A DNA stretch of 64,000 nucleotides from JAUILA01 sp964563925 (GTDB taxonomy: Bacteria > Bacteroidota > Bacteroidia > Cytophagales > Cyclobacteriaceae). Position 1 is the first letter of the stretch, and each line of letters opens with the position of its first letter. The stretch is from positions 36,220-100,219 of the forward strand of contig CAZLZD010000009.1 of NCBI GenBank assembly GCA_964563925.1. The letters run 5' to 3'. A program made the position numbers and the translations under genes. Positions 1 to 9,081 of the stretch are shown one piece after another. The notes under the pieces are model-generated. The model saw nothing but the letters and a program-made list of their open reading frames with translations, ran no database searches and was not told the DNA's origin.

Positions 1-1363
1 AGTCATAGGTAGCGTAAATGGATCCGAGGGCACGTTTGGTACGCGACGTGTTCACATATTGCTCAGCAATAAATAACGGGTTTTCCAGGGCCCACCATCC
101 ATAATAGCTAAACGGGTTACTGTAGCTCCCGTCTTCCAGCACCAGCGGCGCTGTAGGGTCCCAGGCCTGGGCATTTACCACCACCCCGTATTCATCATTC
201 TCGTTGATGGTTCGCTCATGATCGGTTTTACTCAGGATGATATTGGTACCTATTCCGAGCTTGTCGTTCACACTGTGATCGAGGTTCAGCTGGGCCGACG
301 CTCTTTCGAACCCAAGTCCGACCTGGATCCCTTCCTGGTCGTAATAGTTCCCTGAAACAAAAAACTTCGTTTTCTCGTCACCCCCCTGGATACTGATATC
401 GGCATTATGGGTGACTCCGGTACGGAAAATATAATCATACGCGTTGTAGTTGGGCAGATTTGGGTCGTCAGGGTCGCCCAGGATATCGTTCCAGTAATTC
501 TCTCCCAACCCATCATACTCCGCGGCGGTGTTCATAAACCGGATCCACTGGCTTGAATTCATCAGGTCGGGCGTATTGGCAATCTCCGAGACCCCGGTAT
601 AGTAACCTACATTAAACCTCGTTTTCCCTGCCATACCGCGTTTGGTGGTAATAATGATTACTCCGTTGGCCCCCCTTGAACCGTACACAGCAGCTGCGGT
701 CGCATCTTTCAGCACGGTAATGGACTCGATATTATTGGGGTTAATGTCTGCCAGTGGGTTAATGGGCTGAATATTGGAGTTCAGCGCACTGTTGTTCCGT
801 GATACCAGCGGAATCCCGTCCACCACAAATAAAGGCTGACTGCTGGCACTGATCGAAGTGACCCCGCGAATATTGATATTAACCGCACTTCCCGGGGTGG
901 CTGAGGAGGTATTTATGTTTAATCCGGGTGAACGCCCCTGGACCGCGGCATCAAAGCTGTACGCTGCCGGCACATTCTCAATGGCATCCTCACCGATCGT
1001 GGAAATGGAGCTGGTGATATCCTCCCTTTTCTGCGTACCGTAACCGACCACGATTACTTCCTGCAATTGCTGGATATCCGGGGTCATGGTCAAATTGATA
1101 ATCGTTCTGCCGTTCACGGGAATTTCTTCGGTAGACATTCCGGTAAACGAAAACACAAGTACGTCATCAGGTGCCGCCTGCAAGGAATACTCTCCATTGA
1201 CATTTGTGGCCGTACCACGGGAGGTGCCTTTTATGACGATACTTACACCGGGAAGGCCTTCGCTGTCGTCTGAGGAAGTCACTTTACCGGTGATCGTGGT
1301 CTGTGCCAGTGCCACAGAATGCAGGCCCAGACACACGAATATGATCGTAATAATCCGATTCAT
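1..1363 (-). CDS. SusC/RagA-family TonB-dependent outer-membrane receptor, N-terminal part
   Basis: The reading frame is open through the left edge, so only about 454 N-terminal residues are present. It starts at the ATG at 1363 with a signal peptide ending near ALAQ, followed by a carboxypeptidase-regulatory-like domain (TTITGKVTSS onward, residues about 22-95). A TonB-box region (EVIVVGYGTQKRED, around residue 110) and the plug domain come next. The plug carries the SusC hallmark VYGSRGANGVIIITTKRG. The family forms the barrel of SusCD complexes that import glycans or peptides across the outer membrane using TonB energy. A susD partner would be expected beyond the left edge. The substrate cannot be told from this part. 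Family assignment is firm; the protein is truncated by the window, not broken. Confidence 0.95.
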   Translation of the reverse strand, partial: MNRIITIIFVCLGLHSVALAQTTITGKVTSSDDSEGLPGVSIVIKGTSRGTATNVNGEYSLQAAPDDVLVFSFTGMSTEEIPVNGRTIINLTMTPDIQQLQEVIVVGYGTQKREDITSSISTIGEDAIENVPAAYSFDAAVQGRSPGLNINTSSATPGSAVNINIRGVTSISASSQPLFVVDGIPLVSRNNSALNSNIQPINPLADINPNNIESITVLKDATAAAVYGSRGANGVIIITTKRGMAGKTRFNVGYYTGVSEIANTPDLMNSSQWIRFMNTAAEYDGLGENYWNDILGDPDDPNLPNYNAYDYIFRTGVTHNADISIQGGDEKTKFFVSGNYYDQEGIQVGLGFERASAQLNLDHSVNDKLGIGTNIILSKTDHERTINENDEYGVVVNAQAWDPTAPLVLEDGSYSNPFSYYGWWALENPLFIAEQYVNTSRTKRALGSIYATYD

Positions 1364-1555
1364 ATGAATTATGATTAAGGTTTAGAAATAATTGAAAAGA
1401 TCGCTCACGGAGAGCGGCACTACGGGGGAAACGGGTAGCGCTAACAGTCAAAAATGGGCTGCAAATTCCGCAGTGCAACTCCTTTCACCCCTGGAGGATC
1501 GGGCAGTGCAATCGGATAGGTGTGGTTTGACATACTATTCATCCGTTAGTTGTAA

Positions 1556-3811
1556 TTATTTTAGATTCCCTGGATCGACATAAATTCTTCTCGTAGTTCG
1601 CCGGCTGGTTTCCTCTACACTAAGCACATATATTCCTTCTTTCAAACTGCTCACCGCCAGTTCGGTATACCCATTAAACCTGTTACCGATCACTTCCCGA
1701 CCGTACAAATCCACCAGGCGAAACTCCGCCTGCCCTGCCGTCTCGATGTGCAGGAAATCCCGCACCGGGTTAGGGTAAATCCTCATGCCTTCAGGTTCAT
1801 CGGCTAAGGAGGTAATCACCAGGGCTTCGCCGGCGTAGGCATAACACGACGCCTGCCCATCAAGCTCCTGGCGTAGCCGATACCTGTACTGTACATTGGC
1901 CTCCACATTTTCATCGCGGTACTCCCTGGCCTCTGCACTCAGTGTGCTTAACACGGAGAATGATCCGCCACCGGACTCACGTTCCAGGGTGAAATTACCA
2001 TCCACCGGACCGAAGGAAGACCAGCCTAAGGCAATGGCCTCACCCGAAACGCTGGCCGTAAATGATTGAGGAGGAACCAACTCGGCTTTACTTACTTCTG
2101 CAGATCCTGACACGAATTCACCATATTTCGTCTCTCTTTCCCCGATGATCATAAGGGTTATACGGTCAAATCCGGCCTGATTGCGCGTATTGCCCGAACT
2201 GTTTACCGGTTGGTCTGCCAAATCCCCACGGCTGTCATCATTGAGGAGCACCATGACGGAATAGTCTCCCCCGGAATAGCTATTCACCTTGCCTTCCCGG
2301 GGATAAATCCGTACCCAGGACCGCTCGTTCAGGTAGATTGCTCGCGCCAGCCGGAAATTGACCAACGCATAGATTCCGGCTGCTGTTGTATTCTCATAGT
2401 AAGAAGAGGAAGCAGGGTCATATGTATCTGTGATCACGATCGAAGAAGGGACCAGGTCAAGTCCGTCGGTGTAATCCAGCTGTCCCAGGTACGCATTCAG
2501 ATCATCGGCGCGTACGTTTGTTACACGTATTTTGCCGGCAACCATGGCATCTGATCCTGTCAGCACCACTTTGGAAAGACCGGCTTTAATCGATTCTTTC
2601 ATCACCGTACCAGTAGGATGGTATTGAAAGAAATCCGTCAGGTTTTCAGCGCTGTTACCCGTAAACAAGAGAAGGGCACCCTCCCTGATCCGGTTTCTCA
2701 ATGCCACCGAAAGGCAGGGATCCTGCGCTGCATCGGCCAGCTGATGGTCAACCGTTCTTCCTGCCGCCTGCGCAGCCAGCAGATAGGCGGCAGTCTGATT
2801 GTTATCAGGACCTGTTACTACGACCGGGAGGTTCTCTTCACCGAGGAGCATCTCCCACAGGTGGCGGTTATGGGTGTACGCTGCCGAACCGGTAAGATAA
2901 ATATCATTTTGTATGGGAAAAAGCGCTTCTTCCGGGGCTGTAGCCTCGGCATAGGAAGTGATCATCGCCTGTGTGGTAAGGTCATATTTCTGTCCGTGCA
3001 GGAGCATCGTCAATTCCGCGGATCCCACCGGTTTTTGTTGCACTCCGCCCTCGTAAATTTGCAGAGACGCCAGGGTAACGGCTCCCGTGCCATAGACGGT
3101 ACCATGTCCGTCAGCGTCGATGCAGAAAGCCGTCTGATCATCCACCCCCACACCCAACAGGTCGCGACCGAAACGTTCGCGGGATTCTCCGAGAAAAACC
3201 AGCAAACGGGGCAGTCGCCCGCGCTCGGCAAAATGCGTATCGGTCAGAGTGCCGGGAATAAACGAAAACATATCGTCACGAAGGGTTGTAAGCGCCACCG
3301 CCTCTCCGCTCAGCGCCTGGTCAGGGTACACAGACTCATCTTCGGCACTGTAAATAATGTCACCTAAAACAGCCATTCCGGCACTGGTCCCGCCTACAAC
3401 CCCGCCACGGGAATAAATATCATTCACCGCACGGCTCAGTTCGGTATCGCGGTACTCGGTGTAATAAACGGATTGGTCACCCCCTTTAAAGAAAACAAAG
3501 TCAAATGCGGTCAGCTGGTTATACAGCACGGGGGTATTGGCCGCCTGCCGGTCGGGTATCACGAAGTTTTCCGCTTCCGCTGCGCCAAGGGATACAAAAT
3601 AATCAGGCAGCCATGCCGGGTCAGACGATTCGCTGTAGGAGACGATAGCCACCTTTTGATTGGGGGCCTGAGATACGGCCCAGGTGTAGGGTTGATTGCT
3701 CCAGCTCCAGTCGGCGTCCTTTTCAGAACCTCCACCGACAAACAGGAGTTTGCCTTGCGCGGCAGATACCACGGGCAGAATCAGGAATACAGGAAACAGC
3801 AGTCTGAACAT
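1556..3811 (-). CDS. Secreted cyanophycinase-like peptidase (S51) with T9SS sorting domain
   Basis: The 751-residue protein starts with a signal peptide (MFRLLFPVFLILPVVSAAQ). The N-terminal third is a cyanophycinase/peptidase S51 domain: LLFVGGGSE, a nucleophile elbow GGTSAGMAVLGD near residue 142, and DTHFAERGR. Known members are serine exopeptidases that cut cyanophycin (multi-L-arginyl-poly-L-aspartate) to dipeptides. Residues about 330-500 look like a second, degenerate copy of the fold. A fibronectin-like stretch (about 560-660) precedes a type A T9SS sorting domain beginning RIYPNPVRDF. The last part implies export through the outer membrane and surface attachment or release. It lies 192 bp upstream of the SusC gene on the same strand. 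Substrate is inferred from family only; relatives cleave other peptides. Confidence 0.88.
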   Translation of the reverse strand: MFRLLFPVFLILPVVSAAQGKLLFVGGGSEKDADWSWSNQPYTWAVSQAPNQKVAIVSYSESSDPAWLPDYFVSLGAAEAENFVIPDRQAANTPVLYNQLTAFDFVFFKGGDQSVYYTEYRDTELSRAVNDIYSRGGVVGGTSAGMAVLGDIIYSAEDESVYPDQALSGEAVALTTLRDDMFSFIPGTLTDTHFAERGRLPRLLVFLGESRERFGRDLLGVGVDDQTAFCIDADGHGTVYGTGAVTLASLQIYEGGVQQKPVGSAELTMLLHGQKYDLTTQAMITSYAEATAPEEALFPIQNDIYLTGSAAYTHNRHLWEMLLGEENLPVVVTGPDNNQTAAYLLAAQAAGRTVDHQLADAAQDPCLSVALRNRIREGALLLFTGNSAENLTDFFQYHPTGTVMKESIKAGLSKVVLTGSDAMVAGKIRVTNVRADDLNAYLGQLDYTDGLDLVPSSIVITDTYDPASSSYYENTTAAGIYALVNFRLARAIYLNERSWVRIYPREGKVNSYSGGDYSVMVLLNDDSRGDLADQPVNSSGNTRNQAGFDRITLMIIGERETKYGEFVSGSAEVSKAELVPPQSFTASVSGEAIALGWSSFGPVDGNFTLERESGGGSFSVLSTLSAEAREYRDENVEANVQYRYRLRQELDGQASCYAYAGEALVITSLADEPEGMRIYPNPVRDFLHIETAGQAEFRLVDLYGREVIGNRFNGYTELAVSSLKEGIYVLSVEETSRRTTRRIYVDPGNLK

Positions 3812-4087
3812 TGATTAACAAATAACAAAGGGTACGGGAAGAAACGCGGGGTTCGTACGCTGGTTAATTGTTAAATATGGGCTGGAGATTACGAAGACTC
3901 ACTGACCTGGCGGGCAGTGCAGTATGCCTTGAAAGAGATGCATTTTCAGTCTTCATTGCCGAAAGGTAAAAAATAAAATGAGTAATAAAAAATATCCGGA
4001 CCGGCCAGTGTCAAAAAGCCGACAATGCACGTGATAAATTTAACAGCCTGAAAGAAATCACGTATATTCCGGGGTAACCCTGTTTGT

Positions 4088-5410
4088 ATGCAACACGTTG
4101 TGATCGTTGGAAATGGTATCGCCGGAATTACGGCCGCCCGGCATATCCGTAAACAGAGCAATCACCGGATTACGGTGATCTCAGCAGAATCCACCCATTT
4201 CTGGTCCAGGACTGCATTGATGTACATTTACATGGGCCATATGACCTATGCCCATACCAAGCCGTATGAAGACTCCTTCTGGGAGAAAAACGACATCGAA
4301 CTGATCCATGATTTTGCCGAAAAGGTGGATACCGGAAAGAAAACCATCCGGCTGAAAAACGGGGGCAATCTCAGTTGGGACCAGCTGATCCTGGCTACCG
4401 GATCACGCCCGAATTTCTTCGGCTGGGAAGGCCAGGACCTTAAGGGCGTAACGGGTATGGTCAGTCTGCAGGACCTGGAACGTATCGAAGAATTTACGAA
4501 GAATATTTCGCGGGGAGTAATTGTCGGGGGCGGACTCATCGGCATCGAACTTGCCGAAATGCTGCGGTCCAGAAATATCCCCGTCACTTTCCTGGTCCGG
4601 GAGAAAGCCTTCTGGAATAACATACTCCCGCTTCCCGAAGCGAATATGATCTCCCGCCATATCCGGGAACACCACGTCGATCTGAAGCTGGAAACTGAAT
4701 TGAACAAAATAAACGGGGACGCATCCGGACGGGTAAAGGAAATCGTCACTTCTTCGGGAGAAACCATTCCCTGTGAATTTGTAGGAATAACAGCCGGGGT
4801 CTCACCCAATATAAAACTTGCAAAAGCCTCCGCAATTCCTACCAGCAAAGGAATACTGGTGAATGAATACCTGGAAACGGAAATACCCGGGGTGTTTGCG
4901 ATCGGTGACTGTGCGGAACGCACTTCCGAGTTGCCCGGCAGAAGGCCGGTGGAACAGGTATGGTACACGGGGCGGATGATGGGCGAAACCGTCGCCATGA
5001 CCATAACAGGAAACCGCACTGCGTATCAACCGGGCCCCTGGTTTAATTCTGCAAAATTTTTCGACATCGAATACCAGACGTATGGTAATGTGCCTGCCGA
5101 CACAAGCGGTTTGGGCGATTTTTACTGGGAGCATGATAACGGCAGAATCGCCCTGCATGTGGTATTCGACGAGCAAACCGGAACATTCCTGGGCATAAAC
5201 ACCTTCGGAATGCGCCTGCGTCATGAGCTTTTCGACCAGTGGCTGCATACGAATGCCACGGTTGAACAGGTCATGTCCCGGCTCAACCAGGCTAATTTTG
5301 ATCCGGAATTCTTCCGCAACCATTCCGGTCAGATACTAGCCGAATGGAACGAAAAATTTCCTGACCGGAAGGTCACTGGTGCCAGGAAAAAAATACTTGG
5401 ATTTATCTGA
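4088..5410 (+). CDS. NAD(P)/FAD-dependent pyridine nucleotide-disulfide-type oxidoreductase
   Basis: A 440-residue flavoprotein with the FAD-binding motif VVIVGNGIAGITAARHIR at the N terminus, an ATGS motif (residues about 111-114), an NAD(P)-binding GGGLIGIE near residue 145, and the second FAD motif VFAIGDCAE near residue 275. It resembles nitrite-reductase large-subunit and rubredoxin-reductase flavin domains, but has no siroheme or iron-sulfur part. The C-terminal 120 residues (WFNSAKFFDIEYQTYG onward) are typical of stand-alone relatives. It ends 8 bp before a membrane iron-sulfur protein gene, so the two are almost certainly co-transcribed. Inference: it passes electrons from NAD(P)H to that partner. 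The physiological acceptor is unknown. A 7-bp inverted repeat lies upstream at 4029-4063. Confidence 0.87.
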   Translation: MQHVVIVGNGIAGITAARHIRKQSNHRITVISAESTHFWSRTALMYIYMGHMTYAHTKPYEDSFWEKNDIELIHDFAEKVDTGKKTIRLKNGGNLSWDQLILATGSRPNFFGWEGQDLKGVTGMVSLQDLERIEEFTKNISRGVIVGGGLIGIELAEMLRSRNIPVTFLVREKAFWNNILPLPEANMISRHIREHHVDLKLETELNKINGDASGRVKEIVTSSGETIPCEFVGITAGVSPNIKLAKASAIPTSKGILVNEYLETEIPGVFAIGDCAERTSELPGRRPVEQVWYTGRMMGETVAMTITGNRTAYQPGPWFNSAKFFDIEYQTYGNVPADTSGLGDFYWEHDNGRIALHVVFDEQTGTFLGINTFGMRLRHELFDQWLHTNATVEQVMSRLNQANFDPEFFRNHSGQILAEWNEKFPDRKVTGARKKILGFI

Positions 5411-5418
5411 TCAGGACT

Positions 5419-7206
5419 ATGAAAAAGATTCAGCAAACCGGACTTGCCTTGTTTGTACTGGCCTGTGCCCTGCTTATTACCCTGCTCTTTGCCGGCAATG
5501 ATTACACGCTAACACCCCAGGCCATTCAAAACAGTACTGGCGACAGCACCAGCCGGGCCAGGCTCACGGAGGTGTTTGATGCACGATTCGGGGAGACCTG
5601 GAAAAACCCATTCTCGTTCAATTCCATGCTCAATGATTCCTTCGACGCTTACAATACACAGGTGGAAAGCGAGTATGGTATCTCAGAGAATGACCTGGAG
5701 AAAGTACTGCAGGCGTACCCTCCGGCCAATATTATCTTTTCACCCAATGAGGCTGAAGGTGTATGGGTGGAGGATGAGGCCGGACAATTTAAAAAGGAAC
5801 AGTTTACTTCCTACACCTCCTGGATGGAGGGCAAAGAATTTGTGGACAGGGAAGAATTTAAAGCGCAGCTTGATAAAACGCGGCAGGATATAAATCGCGG
5901 TATCCGGGAGCAGAAGGGATATGGCGATTACCAGGTGAAAACCTGGCAGCTGGCCCTGACCCGTCACAGCCTCCAAGGGCCTGCAACCCGTCATACCATG
6001 GCCTGGTTGTGGCTGACCATCGGGCTGGGCGTCCTGTCAGCCCTTATGTACATTCTCCCGAAACTAAGAAAACTGCCCGGGATTAAGAATGATCATATCT
6101 ATCACCGCTCCAACACCTCCCGAGGCTGGGTGGCGATCATTATCGGGTCCCTGCTTATTCTTTTTTACATTGTCCTGTACTGGTACCCCGAATACATGAC
6201 CCCCTGGATGGCCCTGGTGGACCCTCTCAGCCTGGTACTGAGCGGAAATGCAGCCAGTCAGTGGTTCTTCTACGGATTGTTATATACGCTCGCCATCGCA
6301 GTCATGGGTGTGAGAATGCTGATCAGGTACCGCCACAGTAATTACCATAAGATCCGGACATTATCAGTAATGTTCTTTCAAACCCTGTTTGCGTTTCTGA
6401 TCCCGGAAATCCTGATCCGCCTGAACCAGCCGAGCATGGACCTTAAGAATATCTGGCCGCTCAACTATACCTTTTTCTACGATTATAACCTCGAGCAATT
6501 AACCAATGCGGGCGTGGTCGGGACCAGCATGCTGGTGTGGGGTATTGTACTGGCCGTCATCGGCGTGCCGGTCATTACCTATTTCTACGGGAAACGCTGG
6601 TATTGCTCCTGGGTATGCGGGTGCGGCGGACTCGCGGAAACCCTGGGTGACCCCTACCGCCATCTTTCTGACAAATCGCTTAAAGCCTGGAAGATTGAGC
6701 GATGGATGGTCCATGGCGTTCTCGTCTTTGCGGTGGTCATGACCGCAGGCGTGCTGTATACCTATTTTACCGGGTCAGGCTCACTGGCCGGTGTCTCCAC
6801 GTATACCATCAGGTCGGTCTACGGATTTGTGATCGGGGCTGCCTTCGCCGGCGTGGTCGGGGTCGGGTTCTATCCTTTTATGGGAAACCGGGTATGGTGC
6901 CGTTTTGGGTGTCCGCTCGCCGCCTACCTGGGTATTGTGCAACGCTTCAGGTCCAGGTTCAGGATCACTACCAACGGAGGCCAGTGTATTTCATGCGGCA
7001 ATTGCTCCACCTACTGTGAAATGGGAATAGACGTCCGGTGGTATGCCCAGCGCGGCCAGAATATCGTCCGTGCATCGTGCGTCGGATGTGGTGTATGCTC
7101 GTCGGTATGTCCGAGAGGGGTGCTTAAACTGGAGAATAAGCCGGAGAATGGCCGGATTAATGAGCCTGTGCTTATCGGCAATGATGGTGTGAAAATTTCA
7201 GGATAA
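5419..7206 (+). CDS. Membrane 4Fe-4S protein of NapH/NosR/CcoG type
   Basis: A 595-residue polytopic membrane protein. TM1 is at residues 8-25. A soluble, probably periplasmic segment of about 160 residues follows. Further TM helices lie near 195-215, 235-255, 285-300, 318-335, 365-390, 425-445 and 455-480. Cysteine motifs CSWVCGCGG (near 395) and CRFGCP (near 495) match the NapH/NosR-type membrane core. The C-terminal tail has two classical ferredoxin motifs, CISCGNCSTYC and CVGCGVCSSVCP, for two 4Fe-4S clusters. Relatives move electrons between cytoplasmic donors, quinols and periplasmic acceptors. No terminal reductase gene is nearby, so the acceptor is unknown. The gene follows the FAD reductase by 8 bp. 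Confidence 0.87.
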   Translation: MKKIQQTGLALFVLACALLITLLFAGNDYTLTPQAIQNSTGDSTSRARLTEVFDARFGETWKNPFSFNSMLNDSFDAYNTQVESEYGISENDLEKVLQAYPPANIIFSPNEAEGVWVEDEAGQFKKEQFTSYTSWMEGKEFVDREEFKAQLDKTRQDINRGIREQKGYGDYQVKTWQLALTRHSLQGPATRHTMAWLWLTIGLGVLSALMYILPKLRKLPGIKNDHIYHRSNTSRGWVAIIIGSLLILFYIVLYWYPEYMTPWMALVDPLSLVLSGNAASQWFFYGLLYTLAIAVMGVRMLIRYRHSNYHKIRTLSVMFFQTLFAFLIPEILIRLNQPSMDLKNIWPLNYTFFYDYNLEQLTNAGVVGTSMLVWGIVLAVIGVPVITYFYGKRWYCSWVCGCGGLAETLGDPYRHLSDKSLKAWKIERWMVHGVLVFAVVMTAGVLYTYFTGSGSLAGVSTYTIRSVYGFVIGAAFAGVVGVGFYPFMGNRVWCRFGCPLAAYLGIVQRFRSRFRITTNGGQCISCGNCSTYCEMGIDVRWYAQRGQNIVRASCVGCGVCSSVCPRGVLKLENKPENGRINEPVLIGNDGVKISG

Positions 7207-7305
7207 TCATTCTCCTGCTACGTACTTAACGCAGCTTTCCTTATCTTTGATTGCACTGTATTATACGGAAAGTTCTATTAGCTACACCTTTACACAAAGA
7301 TCGGT

Positions 7306-9060
7306 ATGTTGACAAAAGCACGGCATGGGTTTCTCCATTTATTACTCCTGCTCTCCGGTCTGTTATTCTCGTGTTCCTCAAAAACGATTGTTATTGAAAA
7401 TCCCGGTGATGAATTGTCTCTTGATGGGAATTCGGAATCCGTAGTGCTGGGGAAGTCTTCGGAAGTGGAAAACAACGAAGTATCCGGCTACATAAAAGCC
7501 TGGCTCGACACGGTCGACGTCAGTGTGGTGGTCACTTCAGAACGGCTTCAGGAGCCTATATACAAAGAGCTTAAACGATTTTATAGTTTCAACCGGTATC
7601 AGCTGGCCTGGTCCAATATGGAAACGCCGAATACTGAAAGCAAAACATTGCTCAATGAACTTGCTGAGGCCGGTGACCATGGCCTTAATCCCGATGATTA
7701 CCAGCTCAGAAAGCTTGTATATGATATCCAGCAGGTGTACAGCCGCCGTAACCGGGTCAATCTCCTTGAAGTAATCAGGCTCGACATGGACCTCACCCTT
7801 TCCTATCTGCTGTACACCCAGCACCTGTTCAACGGACGGGTAAATCCGCAGGACCTCGGCGGTACCTGGCACAATGAATACAAGCACCAGGAGCTGGCCC
7901 AGTACATGAGCGGCAAAGGGGTGAAGGAGGTATTGTCAATGGTTGAGCCGGAGGTGCCCGAGTACAAACAACTTCGCGAACAACTCGCCACCTATCGGTC
8001 CATTTCTGAAAATGGCGGATGGCCCGCGCTGCCACCAAATATTCTGCTGAAGCAAGGTGATGAGGGAGAATATGTCTATACCCTGAGGCGCCGGCTTGAT
8101 AAAACAGGAGACCTGAAAAGATCACTGGGCAAGTCTTCGGGCAATTCATATTATTTCGGAGAAGAACTCGCAGAAGCCGTAAGGAATTTCCAGCGCCGTC
8201 ACGGCCTGAAAACAGATGGTATTGTGAACCAGGAAACCATCAGGGAATTAAACCGGCCTGTTTCGGAAAGAATCGAACAGATCAAGATTAACCTTGAGCG
8301 AATCCGGTGGATGCCCCGTGACCTGGGCAACGAATACCTGCTGATCAACGTGCCTGCTTACCAGCTTTCGCTGGTTAAGGGCGGACGCGTACAGGAAAAA
8401 ATGAAAGTAATCGTGGGAAATACATTTTCTGCGACCCCAATCGTCCATGCCGACATGAGCTACATTATGTTCAGTCCCACGTGGAATGTACCCGGCCCGG
8501 TATTTCTGCGGCAGCTGATGCCCCAGGTAAAGGCCGATCCGGACTATCTTGAGAAAAACGGGTATGTGCTTTACGCGTCGGTGGCCGACCTGGGTAATAA
8601 CACACTCGATCCTGAACGGGTAAACTGGGATTCCTTCGTGCAGGATTATCCGCATTTCAAAGTCGTACAGAAACCAGGACCGGGAAATGAGCAGGGGCGC
8701 ATTAAGTTTGTGATGCCCAATAATTACAACATCTTCCTGAGCGATGCCGCCAGCCCCGAAATGTTTGAAGAAACCAGCCGGGCATTCAACTACCGGTGCA
8801 TCAGTGTGGAAAAGCCTGTATTACTGGCAGAAATTCTGTTGAATAACCGTAAATGGAGGGAGAAGGATATCCTTAAAAATATGGATAATGACGCGCCGGT
8901 AAAGGCATCCCTGCCTGAAAAGATGCCTGTGTATATCACCTATCGCACCTGCTGGGTGGATGAGAACGGGCAGGTGAATTTCCGGTCCGACATCTATGGT
9001 TTTGATGCGGCTCAGTATGAGTTCACCCACCCTGAAAATTCCTTCGAAGAAGAGTTTTAG
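7306..9060 (+). CDS. L,D-transpeptidase-family lipoprotein with degenerate catalytic motif
   Basis: This 584-residue protein has a lipoprotein signal (LLFSCSSK, Cys near residue 23). Domain order matches the YcbB/LdtD group: an N-terminal scaffold region (about 65-240), a peptidoglycan-binding domain (about 250-325, DGIVNQETIRELN), then a YkuD catalytic-like domain (about 345-540, starting YLLINVPAYQLSLV). The family makes 3-3 crosslinks in peptidoglycan. The normal active site HD-TP...SHGCIR(V/L) reads SDAASP...NYRCISV here. Cys498 remains, but the two His, the Ser/Gly before the Cys and the following Arg are gone. The surrounding fold looks intact, without a frameshift. It may be a pseudoenzyme or use altered chemistry. 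A TAnnTTTG-like box lies at 7242-7249. Confidence 0.85.
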   Translation: MLTKARHGFLHLLLLLSGLLFSCSSKTIVIENPGDELSLDGNSESVVLGKSSEVENNEVSGYIKAWLDTVDVSVVVTSERLQEPIYKELKRFYSFNRYQLAWSNMETPNTESKTLLNELAEAGDHGLNPDDYQLRKLVYDIQQVYSRRNRVNLLEVIRLDMDLTLSYLLYTQHLFNGRVNPQDLGGTWHNEYKHQELAQYMSGKGVKEVLSMVEPEVPEYKQLREQLATYRSISENGGWPALPPNILLKQGDEGEYVYTLRRRLDKTGDLKRSLGKSSGNSYYFGEELAEAVRNFQRRHGLKTDGIVNQETIRELNRPVSERIEQIKINLERIRWMPRDLGNEYLLINVPAYQLSLVKGGRVQEKMKVIVGNTFSATPIVHADMSYIMFSPTWNVPGPVFLRQLMPQVKADPDYLEKNGYVLYASVADLGNNTLDPERVNWDSFVQDYPHFKVVQKPGPGNEQGRIKFVMPNNYNIFLSDAASPEMFEETSRAFNYRCISVEKPVLLAEILLNNRKWREKDILKNMDNDAPVKASLPEKMPVYITYRTCWVDENGQVNFRSDIYGFDAAQYEFTHPENSFEEEF

Positions 9061-9081
9061 TCTGCCCTGCCAGCCACTGTT

